Origin: Peptococcaceae bacterium
GTDB lineage: Bacteria > Bacillota > Dehalobacteriia > UBA4068 > JAAVYR01
Length of the DNA stretch: 64,000 nucleotides
Assembly (NCBI GenBank): GCA_022791255.1
Contig: JAAVYR010000014.1
Location: 1 to 64,000, forward strand
Direction: 5' to 3'
Under the pieces are notes generated by a model. That model did no database searches. It had not been told where the DNA came from and worked only from the letters and a program-made list of their open reading frames with translations. This document shows positions 41,833-50,674 of the stretch, one piece after another. Positions within the stretch are counted from its first letter, which is position 1. Every line of letters starts with the position of its first letter. Position numbers and translations under genes: made by a program.

Positions 41833-41888
41833 TTGACAAAAGAAAACACCTATCGTATTATTGTATTAAGCAGTTAATACAATAATAC
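41833..41888 (+). promoter_or_regulatory. Autoregulated promoter and palindromic operator of the ytrA-like operon
   Basis: TTGACA (41833-41838) and TATTAT (41856-41861), spacing 17. A perfect 15-bp inverted repeat, GTATTATTGTATTAA (41855-41869) and its complement (41874-41888) around GCAG, begins inside the -10 box. This fits repression by the GntR/YtrA-type product of the first gene. Confidence 0.85.
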
Positions 41889-41917
41889 AAACAACAAGAT
41901 AAAGGAGGGGGGCCTAT

Positions 41918-42292
41918 ATGTCTTGGGAATTTGACTCTAATCGACCGATTTACCTACAGTTGATGGAGCAATTAAAGATAAATATTATCACCGGCGTTTA
42001 TCCGCCCGGCAGCAAAATCCCTTCTGTCAGGGACCTAGCCATGGAAACAGGCGTGAACCCCAACACCATGCAGCGGGCTCTTACAGAATTAGAACGAGAA
42101 AATTTATTATATAGCCAAAGAACCAACGGCCGTTTTGTTACGGAGGATGAAAAGATGATTAAAGCGTTACAACAAGACCTTGCCCAGCAGCAGATTAAGG
42201 AGTTTATCTCTCATATGAAAACCATCGGACTGCAACGACAAGAAATTATAGATTTGTTAGCCAATCTTTTACAGGAGGGAGAAATCAAATGA
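41918..42292 (+). CDS. GntR-family transcriptional regulator, YtrA subfamily
   Basis: A 124-residue regulator. The winged helix (residues about 10-75) has the GntR signature SVRDLAMETGVNPNTMQRAL with a following wing (GRFVTED). The short helical tail for dimerisation, without a large effector domain, defines the YtrA type, whose members usually control an adjacent ABC transporter. It starts after AAAGGAGGGGG. Its stop overlaps the ATPase start (ATGA). The palindrome at 41855-41888 is its likely operator. Confidence 0.93.
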   Translation: MSWEFDSNRPIYLQLMEQLKINIITGVYPPGSKIPSVRDLAMETGVNPNTMQRALTELERENLLYSQRTNGRFVTEDEKMIKALQQDLAQQQIKEFISHMKTIGLQRQEIIDLLANLLQEGEIK

Positions 42293-42987
42293 CAGCGTTA
42301 TTAGAATGTAAAAACCTATCTAAAGTCTATGATAAAAAGCAAGCCCTAAACACCGTTAATCTATCTATTGAACGAGGTAGGATTGTCGGTCTTTTAGGCC
42401 CCAATGGTAGCGGCAAAACGACCCTGATTAAACTAATCAATGGCCTCTTACAACCAACCACCGGCGAAGTACTAGTCAACGGCATCGCTCCTGGTATAGA
42501 GAGCAAAAAGGTAGTAGCCTACCTGCCTGATAAAACCTACCTGAATGAATGGATGACCATTAAGGATTTACTGCAATTCTTTGCTGATTTCTATGATAAT
42601 TTTAATATGGAAAAAGCAAAAGCCATGCTGAAAGATTTAAGCATTGATGAGACCGTAAAATTAAAGACTCTCTCAAAAGGGAATAAAGAAAAAGTACAGC
42701 TCATCCTAGTCATGGCCAGAGAAGCCGAGTTATATTTGCTGGATGAACCTATTGGCGGCGTAGACCCTGCTGCCAGAGATTATATTTTGAAAACCATTCT
42801 CACCAATTACAACAGCAATGCTTCTATTCTTCTTTCTACTCACCTCATCCAAGATGTAGAGCAAATTTTTGATGACATTATCTTCTTAAATCAAGGCAAT
42901 ATCGTCTTAGACGAACCTGTAGATAAAGTTCGTGAGGAACGAGGCAAATCCATTGACGCGCTATTTCGGGAGGTATTCAAATGTTAG
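42289..42987 (+). CDS. ABC transporter ATP-binding protein (YtrB-like)
   Basis: A 232-residue ABC ATPase. Walker A is GPNGSGKTTL, the signature motif is degenerate (LSKGNKEKVQL), Walker B is LYLLDEPIGGVDP and the switch His is in LSTHL. It pairs with the membrane subunit encoded next (7-base overlap) and is coupled to the regulator gene upstream. The cargo is unknown; in B. subtilis related systems respond to cell-wall-active antibiotics, but that cannot be assumed here. Confidence 0.94.
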   Translation: MTALLECKNLSKVYDKKQALNTVNLSIERGRIVGLLGPNGSGKTTLIKLINGLLQPTTGEVLVNGIAPGIESKKVVAYLPDKTYLNEWMTIKDLLQFFADFYDNFNMEKAKAMLKDLSIDETVKLKTLSKGNKEKVQLILVMAREAELYLLDEPIGGVDPAARDYILKTILTNYNSNASILLSTHLIQDVEQIFDDIIFLNQGNIVLDEPVDKVREERGKSIDALFREVFKC

Positions 42988-43781
42988 GAAAATTATTAAA
43001 ATACGAATTCAAATCCACAGCCCGGACCTTCTTACCTTTATATGGTATCCTGCTTCTTTCTGCTTTTATTTCCGGGCTTTTGACCGATAGCAATTCTTGG
43101 AACCTTGCCACTAGAATTAGCAATACTATTTTCTTTGGGCTTTGTTTCGCTGTACTTGTTTTGACCGTCCTCACCTTAATTCAGCGTTTCTCTAGAAACC
43201 TTTTGCAGGACGAAGGGTACTTAATGATGACCTTGCCTGTCAAAACCTATCAATTAATTTTATCCAAGCTGCTATGCGCTATGGTCTGGTCTATTGGCAG
43301 TATATTCGTAGGAATGTTTGCCTTTTACTTGCTGTTTTCTGCCACAAGTATTCTAAGCCTATCCTTTTGGCAATCGATTTTTACCGACTTCCTGCCTTCC
43401 TTCTTTGACCTTCTTGCCACTATCCCCGGCGTTTATTATTGGACGCTGACCCAATCCTTCCTGCTGAGCTTGCTTACCCTTAGCAGTTTTATCCTCATGG
43501 TTTATTTATCCCTCGCCACAGGGCAGCTGCCCATGGTGGCAAAACACAAAAAGCTAGCTTCCTTTGGTGCTTTTATCCTGCTTTACATCTTTAATCAAAT
43601 CATCATGATAAAAAGCCTCGCCTTTATCACCGAGACTTATTACCCTCACATGTTTTTTTCCAGCAGTATCAGCGACCTCAACAACTCCTTATCCTTAATG
43701 ATTGCTGTTGTCTTTGCCTTAAACTTAGCATTTTTCGCCGGTACAAATCATATTTTGCAAAAACACTTAAACCTAGAATAA
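42981..43781 (+). CDS. ABC transporter permease subunit
   Basis: A 266-residue hydrophobic protein with about six transmembrane helices (starting near residues 18, 52, 105, 150, 185 and 235). It has no sequence motif beyond an N-terminal LGKLLKYEFKSTARTFLPLY of the ABC-2 type. It overlaps the ATPase gene by 7 bases and ends the operon, followed by a terminator. The function is inferred mainly from position. Confidence 0.88.
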   Translation: MLGKLLKYEFKSTARTFLPLYGILLLSAFISGLLTDSNSWNLATRISNTIFFGLCFAVLVLTVLTLIQRFSRNLLQDEGYLMMTLPVKTYQLILSKLLCAMVWSIGSIFVGMFAFYLLFSATSILSLSFWQSIFTDFLPSFFDLLATIPGVYYWTLTQSFLLSLLTLSSFILMVYLSLATGQLPMVAKHKKLASFGAFILLYIFNQIIMIKSLAFITETYYPHMFFSSSISDLNNSLSLMIAVVFALNLAFFAGTNHILQKHLNLE

Positions 43782-43827
43782 ATAACTCTAACAGACTTTT
43801 ATCACTATTTTTACCACCATTTCAAAA

Positions 43828-43868
43828 ATAAAAGAGTGTAACCCAGCAAGGTTATGCTCTTTTATTTT
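43828..43868 (+). terminator. Terminator of the ytrA-like operon
   Basis: ATAAAAGAGTGTAACC (43828-43843) pairs with GGTTATGCTCTTTTAT (43850-43865) with one mismatch, followed by TTTT. Confidence 0.85.
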
Positions 43869-43972
43869 TCGCTGTAATTTGGGATAATATAAATCAATAA
43901 ATCTTAAGTGTTTTTATCAATTTTCTTGTACTATAATCGACTAGTCAATTTCACAAAAAAGAGGTGAAGACT

Positions 43973-44527
43973 TTGCAAGACGCCCAAATCATAGAAAAGA
44001 TTAAACATAAAGATGAGGCCGCCATGGCAAAAGTGATAGACCAATATGCCCGTCTTCTCTGGACCATCGCCGATGCAGTACTGGAAAAAGTAGGCACCAC
44101 CCAGGATGTAGAAGAATGTGTGGCAGATGTTTTCATCTACCTCTGGCAACATGCAGAAAACTATAACCCCGAAAAAGGGAAGCTCAAAGTCTGGCTCTCT
44201 ATCATCACTAGAACCAGAGCCATCAACCGCTATCGGAAATTATGCCAAAGCCAAGCGTTACCCTTACAGGAAGAAATTTTCCTGCAACGACTGGACCTAA
44301 CGGAACACCTGGAAAGTCAAGAGAAAAAGACTTTGCTCCTCTCCGCCATCAACCTGTTAAAAGAAGAAGAACGGGATATTCTCACTCGGCGCTATTATTA
44401 CGAACAAAAGCCCAAAACCATCGCCACCGCATTGGGACTCTCCGTCAAACGCGTGGAAAATATCCTCTATCGCGCCAAACAAAAACTGCGGCAAATCCTC
44501 GCTGACCAAAAGGAGGTCTTACTATGA
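43973..44527 (+). CDS. ECF-type RNA polymerase sigma factor
   Basis: A 184-residue sigma factor. Region 2 (DQYARLLWTIADAVLEKVGT, DVEECVADVFIYLWQH) and region 4 (RRYYYEQKPKTIATALGLSV) are clear. I chose the TTG at 43973 because AGAGGTGA lies just before it; a GTG at 43964 would overlap that ribosome site. A TATAAT lies at 43932-43937 without a strong -35. The stop overlaps the next start by four bases, a typical sigma/anti-sigma arrangement. Confidence 0.9.
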   Translation: MQDAQIIEKIKHKDEAAMAKVIDQYARLLWTIADAVLEKVGTTQDVEECVADVFIYLWQHAENYNPEKGKLKVWLSIITRTRAINRYRKLCQSQALPLQEEIFLQRLDLTEHLESQEKKTLLLSAINLLKEEERDILTRRYYYEQKPKTIATALGLSVKRVENILYRAKQKLRQILADQKEVLL

Positions 44528-45747
44528 ACCGCTTTCAACGAAAAAATCTCATGCACATCAAAGAACGCTTTCAGCAGGAAACAGGCGTCAACCTGAACAC
44601 AAAAAAATCATATGGTCACTATCGGAAACCCCTACTGTTATTCGCCGCCATCCTTCTTTGCAGCATCAGCCTTACCGCCTTTGGATTTCAACTATTTTCT
44701 GGATTAACAGGCGATGAATTAGTCTTAGGTGCCACCTACCAAGGAAACGGTATCATTACCATCGCAGTAGAAAATCAATCGGATAAAGATTTATATTTTC
44801 AACCCAAACTAAAGCTGATGAAATGGAACAGTGGAGAAGAAATCCAACCCCGCTCCAATAGCATCACCTTTACCGGCAGGGCAATTCCGTCTCAGGGTAA
44901 AGGCACGATGACCATTGATTTATCGTCCGCTTATGATATCGCTTTACTAGAACAACCTCTTCTGAACGACAGCTATTATCTGGTGCTCACCAACAATAAT
45001 TTCATCTTTGGCCAGGACTGGATGTGCAATATCAATTTTACAGAGAATAGCTATACACCACAACCATCAGTTATTCCCCAACAAGCAGAAGCCCCTATTT
45101 TAAAACAAATACCAGAACAACTTCACTTTTATTTTGAAGCAGACTCCACCAATGCAGAAGAAAGAAGACAGCTAAACACAGCTTACAAAGAAGCTTATAC
45201 CAAACTATTTGCAGATTTTGACGGCAAAATAATCTCCTCTGTCTCTCCTATCCTCCCTGGTAATCGAATAGACAGCACAAAACCTTATCCTCACATCAAA
45301 GACCTGTCAAAAGAAGAAAGCCAGCTTATCACCATGCAATGGCATTCTACAGATAGTCGCTTCAAGCTCCTTGCGACAGAAGGAGAACACGCCTTAGTAA
45401 TTTCTGCCGCACTCCCCCTAGAAAAATATGAGGATGCCTCTACAATGCTGCCTCTCTTCTTCCTACTCACCTACGAAAAAGAACAGATTGCGCATGAACA
45501 TGTTTATGCATTTATTTATGGACAGACTATCCCCTTTTCACAGCTTACACCATATGAGGTCTACTCTGATGAAACTTATGTCTGCTACGAGATAAGCCCA
45601 TTTATTTATACCGATTTTAATAACTACCTGCAAGACTTCGCCGGGTCACACCCAGAAATCAGTTTAGATGAAACAACCACTCAACAGGCAAAAGATACTT
45701 ATCAATACTACCGGGAAAACTTACCTGACCTGATTTACTTTCCATAA
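44524..45747 (+). CDS. Membrane-anchored protein coupled to an ECF sigma factor (possible anti-sigma factor)
   Basis: A 407-residue protein. Residues 1-35 are cytoplasmic and basic, residues about 37-55 form a transmembrane helix, and about 350 residues lie outside. The first external part (ELVLGATYQGNGIITIAVEN) is an Ig-like beta domain. No zinc-finger or known anti-sigma domain is seen, so the role as anti-sigma or signal sensor rests on its 4-base overlap with the sigma gene. The start follows AAAAGGAGG. Confidence 0.75.
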   Translation: MNRFQRKNLMHIKERFQQETGVNLNTKKSYGHYRKPLLLFAAILLCSISLTAFGFQLFSGLTGDELVLGATYQGNGIITIAVENQSDKDLYFQPKLKLMKWNSGEEIQPRSNSITFTGRAIPSQGKGTMTIDLSSAYDIALLEQPLLNDSYYLVLTNNNFIFGQDWMCNINFTENSYTPQPSVIPQQAEAPILKQIPEQLHFYFEADSTNAEERRQLNTAYKEAYTKLFADFDGKIISSVSPILPGNRIDSTKPYPHIKDLSKEESQLITMQWHSTDSRFKLLATEGEHALVISAALPLEKYEDASTMLPLFFLLTYEKEQIAHEHVYAFIYGQTIPFSQLTPYEVYSDETYVCYEISPFIYTDFNNYLQDFAGSHPEISLDETTTQQAKDTYQYYRENLPDLIYFP

Positions 45748-45751
45748 ACCG

Positions 45752-45789
45752 AAAAAGAGAGCGTGCCGTTTTATAGCACGCTCTTTTTT
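45752..45789. terminator. Bidirectional terminator
   Basis: AAAAAGAGAGCGTGC and GCACGCTCTTTTTT flank a short loop, between the ECF module (plus) and the cyclodeaminase-like gene (minus). Confidence 0.9.
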
Positions 45790-45795
45790 ATAAGA

Positions 45796-46428
45796 TTATT
45801 GAATTTTCTCTTGTACCAGTTTGTAACAGTTATCTGCCAAAGCACGCCCCTTTGCCAGGAGTGCATCCATAGACTGTCGCTTTTCCTGCACCCAGTCTTC
45901 CTCTGTAATGGTACCTAAGTTGATCACCACATTGAGCCAGGCTGCTTCTAATGCCGCCCGCAAAAATACCGCCCCACAGCCCACATCAGAAATTACCAAG
46001 CGACTGCCGATTTCTGCCAAACGACTGCTGATTTCTAGGGCTTCTACTGTAAGATTAGCGATCTCATAAGGCACAGCACAAGCGTTTTTACTTTCCTTGC
46101 TGAGCATTGCTTTTTTATAAGCCTTCTCTTCTTCTGTAGAAGTAAGCAACCCATAACAACGAGAAAGAGGCGCAAAGCAAAGAGCGTCTTCCTGCACCAA
46201 GTCCAGCAACCGTTCCTGAATAACCTGGCTCCGTCCCAGAAGCGTTTTTACCTCCGGCTCTACATCCGCATATTTCTTCTTACCGATGGTATAGTTTGCC
46301 AGCATATTCGTAAGCGCTGCCCCCAACGCACCGCCAAAGGCCGCTGCCCCTCCGCCGCCTGGCACGGGCTGAGCAGCAGACAATGCGCCGATAAATTCCC
46401 GACAGGAGCCGTTCATCATATCTTCCAT
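45796..46428 (-). CDS. Cyclodeaminase/cyclohydrolase family protein (FchA-like)
   Basis: A 210-residue helical protein of the FTCD_C family, acting on 5,10-methenyl- or 5-formimino-tetrahydrofolate. AAQPVPGGGGAAAFGGALGA is the diagnostic glycine-rich folate-binding segment near the N-terminus. I chose the ATG at 46428 with AAGGAGG upstream; the frame runs open to 46470. It is next to formate-THF ligase and fits a one-carbon pathway, as fchA of Clostridia. Confidence 0.9.
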   Translation of the reverse strand: MEDMMNGSCREFIGALSAAQPVPGGGGAAAFGGALGAALTNMLANYTIGKKKYADVEPEVKTLLGRSQVIQERLLDLVQEDALCFAPLSRCYGLLTSTEEEKAYKKAMLSKESKNACAVPYEIANLTVEALEISSRLAEIGSRLVISDVGCGAVFLRAALEAAWLNVVINLGTITEEDWVQEKRQSMDALLAKGRALADNCYKLVQEKIQ

Positions 46429-46477
46429 AAAAAACCTCCTTACAAAAAGAGAGCCAGTCATTAGAACCATTCAAAAT

Positions 46478-46542
46478 TGTCATTCTGAGGAGCAATTGCG
46501 ATGAAGAACCTTTTCAGATCCTTCGCCTTGCTCAGGATGACA
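46478..46542. repeat. TGTCAT-type palindromic repeat, copy D (65 bp)
   Basis: TGTCATTCTGAGGAGCAATT (from 46478) and its inverted partner, ending CTTGCTCAGGATGACA (46542), form a nearly complete stem. It is the best-preserved copy and shows the undisturbed order of the arms seen split at 353-516. Confidence 0.8.
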
Positions 46543-46585
46543 TTTTGACATACATTCGTCAAACTTGCTCCTTTTTTATTAATGT

Positions 46586-48343
46586 TTAGAATAATCCTTT
46601 TACTTTCCCAGTCTGGCAATCTACATCAATGCGGCGATATGCTGGGTCAGAGCCGGTACCAGGCATCAAAGTAATATCCCCAGCCATTGGGCAGATAAAT
46701 CTAGCTCCACCATAAATCAATAAATCACGAACAGGCAGACGCCAACCAGTAGGCACCCCTTTTAAGGTTGGGTCATGACTTAAGCTCAAGTGGGTTTTTA
46801 CCATCATCACGCTGAAGTTAGCATAGGCTGGGTCTGCTTCAAACCGTTTGGCTTTTTCCAGAGCCAAAGGAGACCAATCTACTCCATCCGCACCATATAC
46901 TTCTTTGGCGATTTTTTCCACTTTTTCTCTAAGTGGCATATCGTCTGGATATAAGAATTTGAAGTCTACCGGTTCTTTGCAGCTTTCTTTTACCGCTTCT
47001 GCTAGTTCTACAGCGCCTTCGCCGCCTTTTAACCAGTGTTCAGAGAAGGCAAATCTAGCTCCGGCTGCTTCTACTGCACTGCGAACTGTTTGGATTTCTT
47101 CTTTGGTGTCACCATAGAAGCCGTTTAAGCAAACAACTGGTTTAATACCAGATTTCTTCACCACTTCAATGTGGTGCAATAAGTTTTCTAAGCCCTTTTC
47201 TACCAAGCCGATATTCTGCTTGGTGTATTCTTCAGGAAGAGGTCTCCCTGGTGTTACCTGAGGACCGCCACCATGCATCTTAAGAGCACGGATAGTAGCC
47301 ACGATTACGCTAACATTTGGTTTCAGTCCGCTTAAACGACATTTTACATTCCAGAATTTTTCAAAGCCGATATCAGCAGCAAAACCACTTTCCGTTACAT
47401 GATAATCAAACATCTTGAGGCCCAATCTATCCCCGATAATAGAGGACTGACCAATCGCAATATTGGCAAATGGACCAGCATGTACCAGACATGGCTGATG
47501 TTCTACCGTCGAGCAAAGAGTTGGGTTAATGGTATTACGCATCCAGGCAGTCATAGCCCCTGCTACCTCTAAATCCCCAGCTGTTACAGGATTTCCCTTT
47601 TTATCATAAGCCAAAATCATATTATCGATACGGTTCCGCAAATCCTGTAAATCTGTAGCTACCGCAAGGATAGCCATGAGTTCAGAGCTTACGGTAATAG
47701 CAAAGCGAGAACTCATCATAAAACCGTCCCGCATACCGCCAATACCAATATTGATATTACGGAGACATTGGGCCGCAAAGTCGATAACCCAGTTAAATTC
47801 CACTCTTCTTGCGTCGATGTCTAACCGTTTTAAACCTCTCTTAGCCAAGGTTTCATCATCATAGTTATATTCGTGCTGCATCCGAGCATTGAGGGCTACC
47901 ATCCCTAAGTTGTGGGCGTTAGCGATATCATTAATATCTCCAGTGAGCCCCAAGGAAAACTCAGTCATCGGGATAAGGAGCGCATTACCGCCGCCAGCAG
48001 CAGTTCCTTTAATATTCATAGTAGGACCACCGGAAGGCTGACGGAGGCAGCCCCCTACATTTTCTCCCAGATAACCTAAGCCCTGCATAAGTCCTAGTGA
48101 AGTGGTTGACTTGCCTTCCCCTAAAGGCGTTGGAGTAATCGCAGTTACCTCGATGTACTTCCCATCAGGACGGTCTTTTAAGCGGTCCATGATTTTCAGG
48201 AAATCCAGCTTGGCCACCTTTCCATAAGGAATAACTTCGTCCTTTTCCAGGCCTAACTTTTCCTGCCATTGTTCAGGTGTTGGCATGTTTTTTTCTGCTT
48301 CTTCTGCAATCTGCCAGTCTTTGTATTCGCGAGGATCTAACAT
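46586..48343 (-). CDS. fhs: Formate-tetrahydrofolate ligase
   Basis: A 585-residue ligase that makes 10-formyl-THF from formate, ATP and THF, the entry of the methyl branch of the Wood-Ljungdahl pathway and of one-carbon supply. The ATP-binding P-loop is [14 protein letters not shown], followed by [10 protein letters not shown] and later [20 protein letters not shown]-like folate-site sequence. It is about 25-30 residues longer than common 556-residue forms. The ATG at 48343 follows AAGGGTGG. It has a promoter at 48387-48415. Confidence 0.97.
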   Translation of the reverse strand: MLDPREYKDWQIAEEAEKNMPTPEQWQEKLGLEKDEVIPYGKVAKLDFLKIMDRLKDRPDGKYIEVTAITPTPLGEGKSTTSLGLMQGLGYLGENVGGCLRQPSGGPTMNIKGTAAGGGNALLIPMTEFSLGLTGDINDIANAHNLGMVALNARMQHEYNYDDETLAKRGLKRLDIDARRVEFNWVIDFAAQCLRNINIGIGGMRDGFMMSSRFAITVSSELMAILAVATDLQDLRNRIDNMILAYDKKGNPVTAGDLEVAGAMTAWMRNTINPTLCSTVEHQPCLVHAGPFANIAIGQSSIIGDRLGLKMFDYHVTESGFAADIGFEKFWNVKCRLSGLKPNVSVIVATIRALKMHGGGPQVTPGRPLPEEYTKQNIGLVEKGLENLLHHIEVVKKSGIKPVVCLNGFYGDTKEEIQTVRSAVEAAGARFAFSEHWLKGGEGAVELAEAVKESCKEPVDFKFLYPDDMPLREKVEKIAKEVYGADGVDWSPLALEKAKRFEADPAYANFSVMMVKTHLSLSHDPTLKGVPTGWRLPVRDLLIYGGARFICPMAGDITLMPGTGSDPAYRRIDVDCQTGKVKGLF

Positions 48344-48386
48344 AAGCAAGCCACCCTTCTTAAAAAAATTATCTTTATACTTTAAA

Positions 48387-48415
48387 ATTGTAATAGATTA
48401 CCAGCCAGATTGCAA
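48387..48415 (-). promoter_or_regulatory. Sigma-A promoter for fhs
   Basis: Minus-strand TTGCAA (48410-48415) and TACAAT (48387-48392), spacing 17. Confidence 0.75.
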
Positions 48416-48447
48416 CATATATTTTCCTGAAAGACTCCCGCTAACAA

Positions 48448-48477
48448 GAAAAGCACCACCGAATAAAGGGCGGCGCT
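48448..48477 (-). terminator. Terminator after the GT4 gene
   Basis: On the minus strand AGCGCCGCC pairs with GGTGGTGCT (two G-U pairs), followed by TTTTC. It abuts the stop codon at 48478. Confidence 0.6.
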
Positions 48478-49599
48478 TCATCGTTTCTCACAAAGCTGTT
48501 GATATATTTTAATGGTCTGGGCGGCAGTTTTTGTCCAAGAAAATGCTTCTGCCCGTTTTAACCCCTTTTTCACCAATTGCTCCTGATAAGGAATATCGGT
48601 TAGCCCCTGATAAATCCCTTCTGCTAGACTATCTCGGCTATAGGGATCGATAAGAATAGCGCCATCCCCTACCACTTCCGGCAGAGAAGAAATATTGCTC
48701 ACCACTGTGGGCGTACCACAAGCCAGCGCCTCTAAAGGCGGCAAACCAAACCCCTCATACAAAGAAGGATAGACAAAGAGACTTGCCGCATTATAGAGAA
48801 AAATCAAATCCTGCATAGGCGCAAACCCAGGAAACAACACCTGTTCCCCAAAACCTTGCTTCTCTACATAAGCGGAGATATTCTGATAATTCGGCGAATG
48901 CCTGCCAAAAATCACTAATTTATGAGGCATCGACAACTCCTGATTAACTTTCATAAAAGCGTCAATGAGCCCTTGCAAATTTTTTCGAGGACTAAAGCCC
49001 CCTAGATAGAGAATGAATGGGCCCTCTATCCCATATTTATTGGCTACACGAGCCTTCGCTATTTGCTTCTGGATAGGCTTATAGGTAGACTCTGGCGCTT
49101 CATAAATGACAGAAATCTTTTTCTCATCTGCATGGAGCTGCTCTACCAAATCTTTTTTAGAGTGGTTTGATACGGTAATAATATGGTCAGCTTTCTCGAT
49201 AATCCCCGGCATCTGCTTTTTAAAAATTTCTAAGTAGGCAGGCCCCACCGTTTCTGGTAATACATAAGGAATAATATCATGAATGGTCACCACCCAGGGG
49301 CAAGTCTTTTCTTTTGGCAGTCCTAATCCGTTTTGCGGCACATGGTATAAATCCATTCCTTCTGGATGAATATGATTTTCCTCTACCGTCTCCCAAAATT
49401 TATCTTTCGTCTGAGAAATGCTCTGAAAAACACCGCTATTTAAGGGGTCTGTTCCTTGAAATTTCTCATTAGGCAAGAAGAAGTGATATTCATTTTTTTT
49501 ATCAATGAGATAAATATTTCGGATAAGCTGGTAGGTATAAGTGCCGATACCAGTACCGCGATACCAAATAGCTGCTCTGCTATCAATGCCTATTTGCAC
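48478..49599 (-). CDS. Glycosyltransferase family 4 protein
   Basis: A 373-residue GT-B glycosyltransferase. The N-terminal acceptor half starts QIGIDSRAAIWYRGTGIGTY. The C-terminal donor-binding half has LYLGGFSPRKNLQGLIDAF and YPSLYEGFGLPPLEALACGTP (the E-x7-E-type motif). Sequences of this type use GDP- or UDP-sugars, and the neighbouring mannose-1-P guanylyltransferase suggests GDP-mannose. GTG at 49599 has better spacing from AGAGGGAG than GTG at 49608. Operon order is guanylyltransferase, CotS-like kinase, glycosyltransferase. Confidence 0.9.
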   Translation of the reverse strand: MQIGIDSRAAIWYRGTGIGTYTYQLIRNIYLIDKKNEYHFFLPNEKFQGTDPLNSGVFQSISQTKDKFWETVEENHIHPEGMDLYHVPQNGLGLPKEKTCPWVVTIHDIIPYVLPETVGPAYLEIFKKQMPGIIEKADHIITVSNHSKKDLVEQLHADEKKISVIYEAPESTYKPIQKQIAKARVANKYGIEGPFILYLGGFSPRKNLQGLIDAFMKVNQELSMPHKLVIFGRHSPNYQNISAYVEKQGFGEQVLFPGFAPMQDLIFLYNAASLFVYPSLYEGFGLPPLEALACGTPTVVSNISSLPEVVGDGAILIDPYSRDSLAEGIYQGLTDIPYQEQLVKKGLKRAEAFSWTKTAAQTIKIYQQLCEKR

Positions 49600-49653
49600 A
49601 TGTCTCACTCCCTCTGCCCGAAGGCACCTTTTGTATGTTCTGCCTACACTTAT

Positions 49654-50637
49654 TTACAACCATTTTGCCAGACTGCGGATAGCAGCATTTTTTGCAGCGC
49701 TAGCGTCCAGCACGCCTTGGAGCCGCTTCTCCATTTTTGCTTCTGGTCGGTTTTGCTCTACAAAATAAGTAAAACCACACTGCCAAAATTCCTGAGGAAA
49801 TAACATAAAGGCAAGAGATACTTCCTTTGCACCCTTGGGCAGTAACCGTTCTTTCTGATATTCCTGCCAAGCTCCATAGGCTAAATCCTCTTGAAACTCA
49901 TTTTTCTTTAAGACCCGACACATGAGGCTGGCTAAATCATGACACCCGGTATCACTAATGCAATAGTCAAAGTCAATGATTTGCCCTACACCATCAGGAG
50001 AGAGCACGATATTGTGAGGCGCATAATCATGATGACAAAAGCCGCCCCACCGCTCCTCCATACGATTAAAGTCACCATATACCGGCACCAAGCTCTGGAC
50101 CACCTCTTGCCCTAATCCGATCATCTCGTCTAATGCTGCCCTATAATCCTGACAAAACACCGTATCTGTAAAAGCCTGCCGCCAACCATCCATCTGCGCC
50201 AGCTTAGTTCTGAAATTCTCTATTAACTCTCCCCATTTGATACGCCCTTTATAATAAGGCGGCAAGAAGCCTGCTGCGGCACCATGCATCTGCGCTAACG
50301 TTGTCGCGGCCACTGTCACATCCTCTTTTATCGTATAATCCAACTGTCTGCCAGGCAGCCAGGGCGCGATAAAATACCGCTTTTCCCCCAGCTGAAAGCT
50401 AGCCTTTCCTGCCTCATTAAGTAACATATAATTAATATGAGAAAAGCCATTGCTCCTTAAGTGTTCCGTTGCCGCAAAAATATAAGCAAACTCTTCTTCT
50501 GGATATTTTATCTCTTTGATAGCATAAGTACCCTCTGCCGTATAGAGACGATATACCGTATCATATTGCTCCAATAGCCGTGGTTTCAAATGAAAATCTT
50601 CCGTCAGCACCTGCCACAATTCCTCTTGCCAAAACAC
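49654..50637 (-). CDS. CotS/YutH-family spore coat kinase-like protein
   Basis: A 327-residue protein of the aminoglycoside-phosphotransferase fold, CotS-type. The Brenner motif HHDYAPHNI and the metal-binding DFDYC are intact, so kinase activity is possible. Bacillus relatives (CotI, CotS, YutH) are spore coat proteins, and CotI-type proteins phosphorylate coat proteins. It starts with GTG after GAGGTGA. Its placement between a nucleotidyltransferase and a glycosyltransferase suggests a role in a spore-surface polysaccharide, by inference. Confidence 0.86.
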   Translation of the reverse strand: MFWQEELWQVLTEDFHLKPRLLEQYDTVYRLYTAEGTYAIKEIKYPEEEFAYIFAATEHLRSNGFSHINYMLLNEAGKASFQLGEKRYFIAPWLPGRQLDYTIKEDVTVAATTLAQMHGAAAGFLPPYYKGRIKWGELIENFRTKLAQMDGWRQAFTDTVFCQDYRAALDEMIGLGQEVVQSLVPVYGDFNRMEERWGGFCHHDYAPHNIVLSPDGVGQIIDFDYCISDTGCHDLASLMCRVLKKNEFQEDLAYGAWQEYQKERLLPKGAKEVSLAFMLFPQEFWQCGFTYFVEQNRPEAKMEKRLQGVLDASAAKNAAIRSLAKWL

Positions 50638-50674
50638 GCCTATTTCACCTCATTTTCCCATTGTCCGCAAAGCC

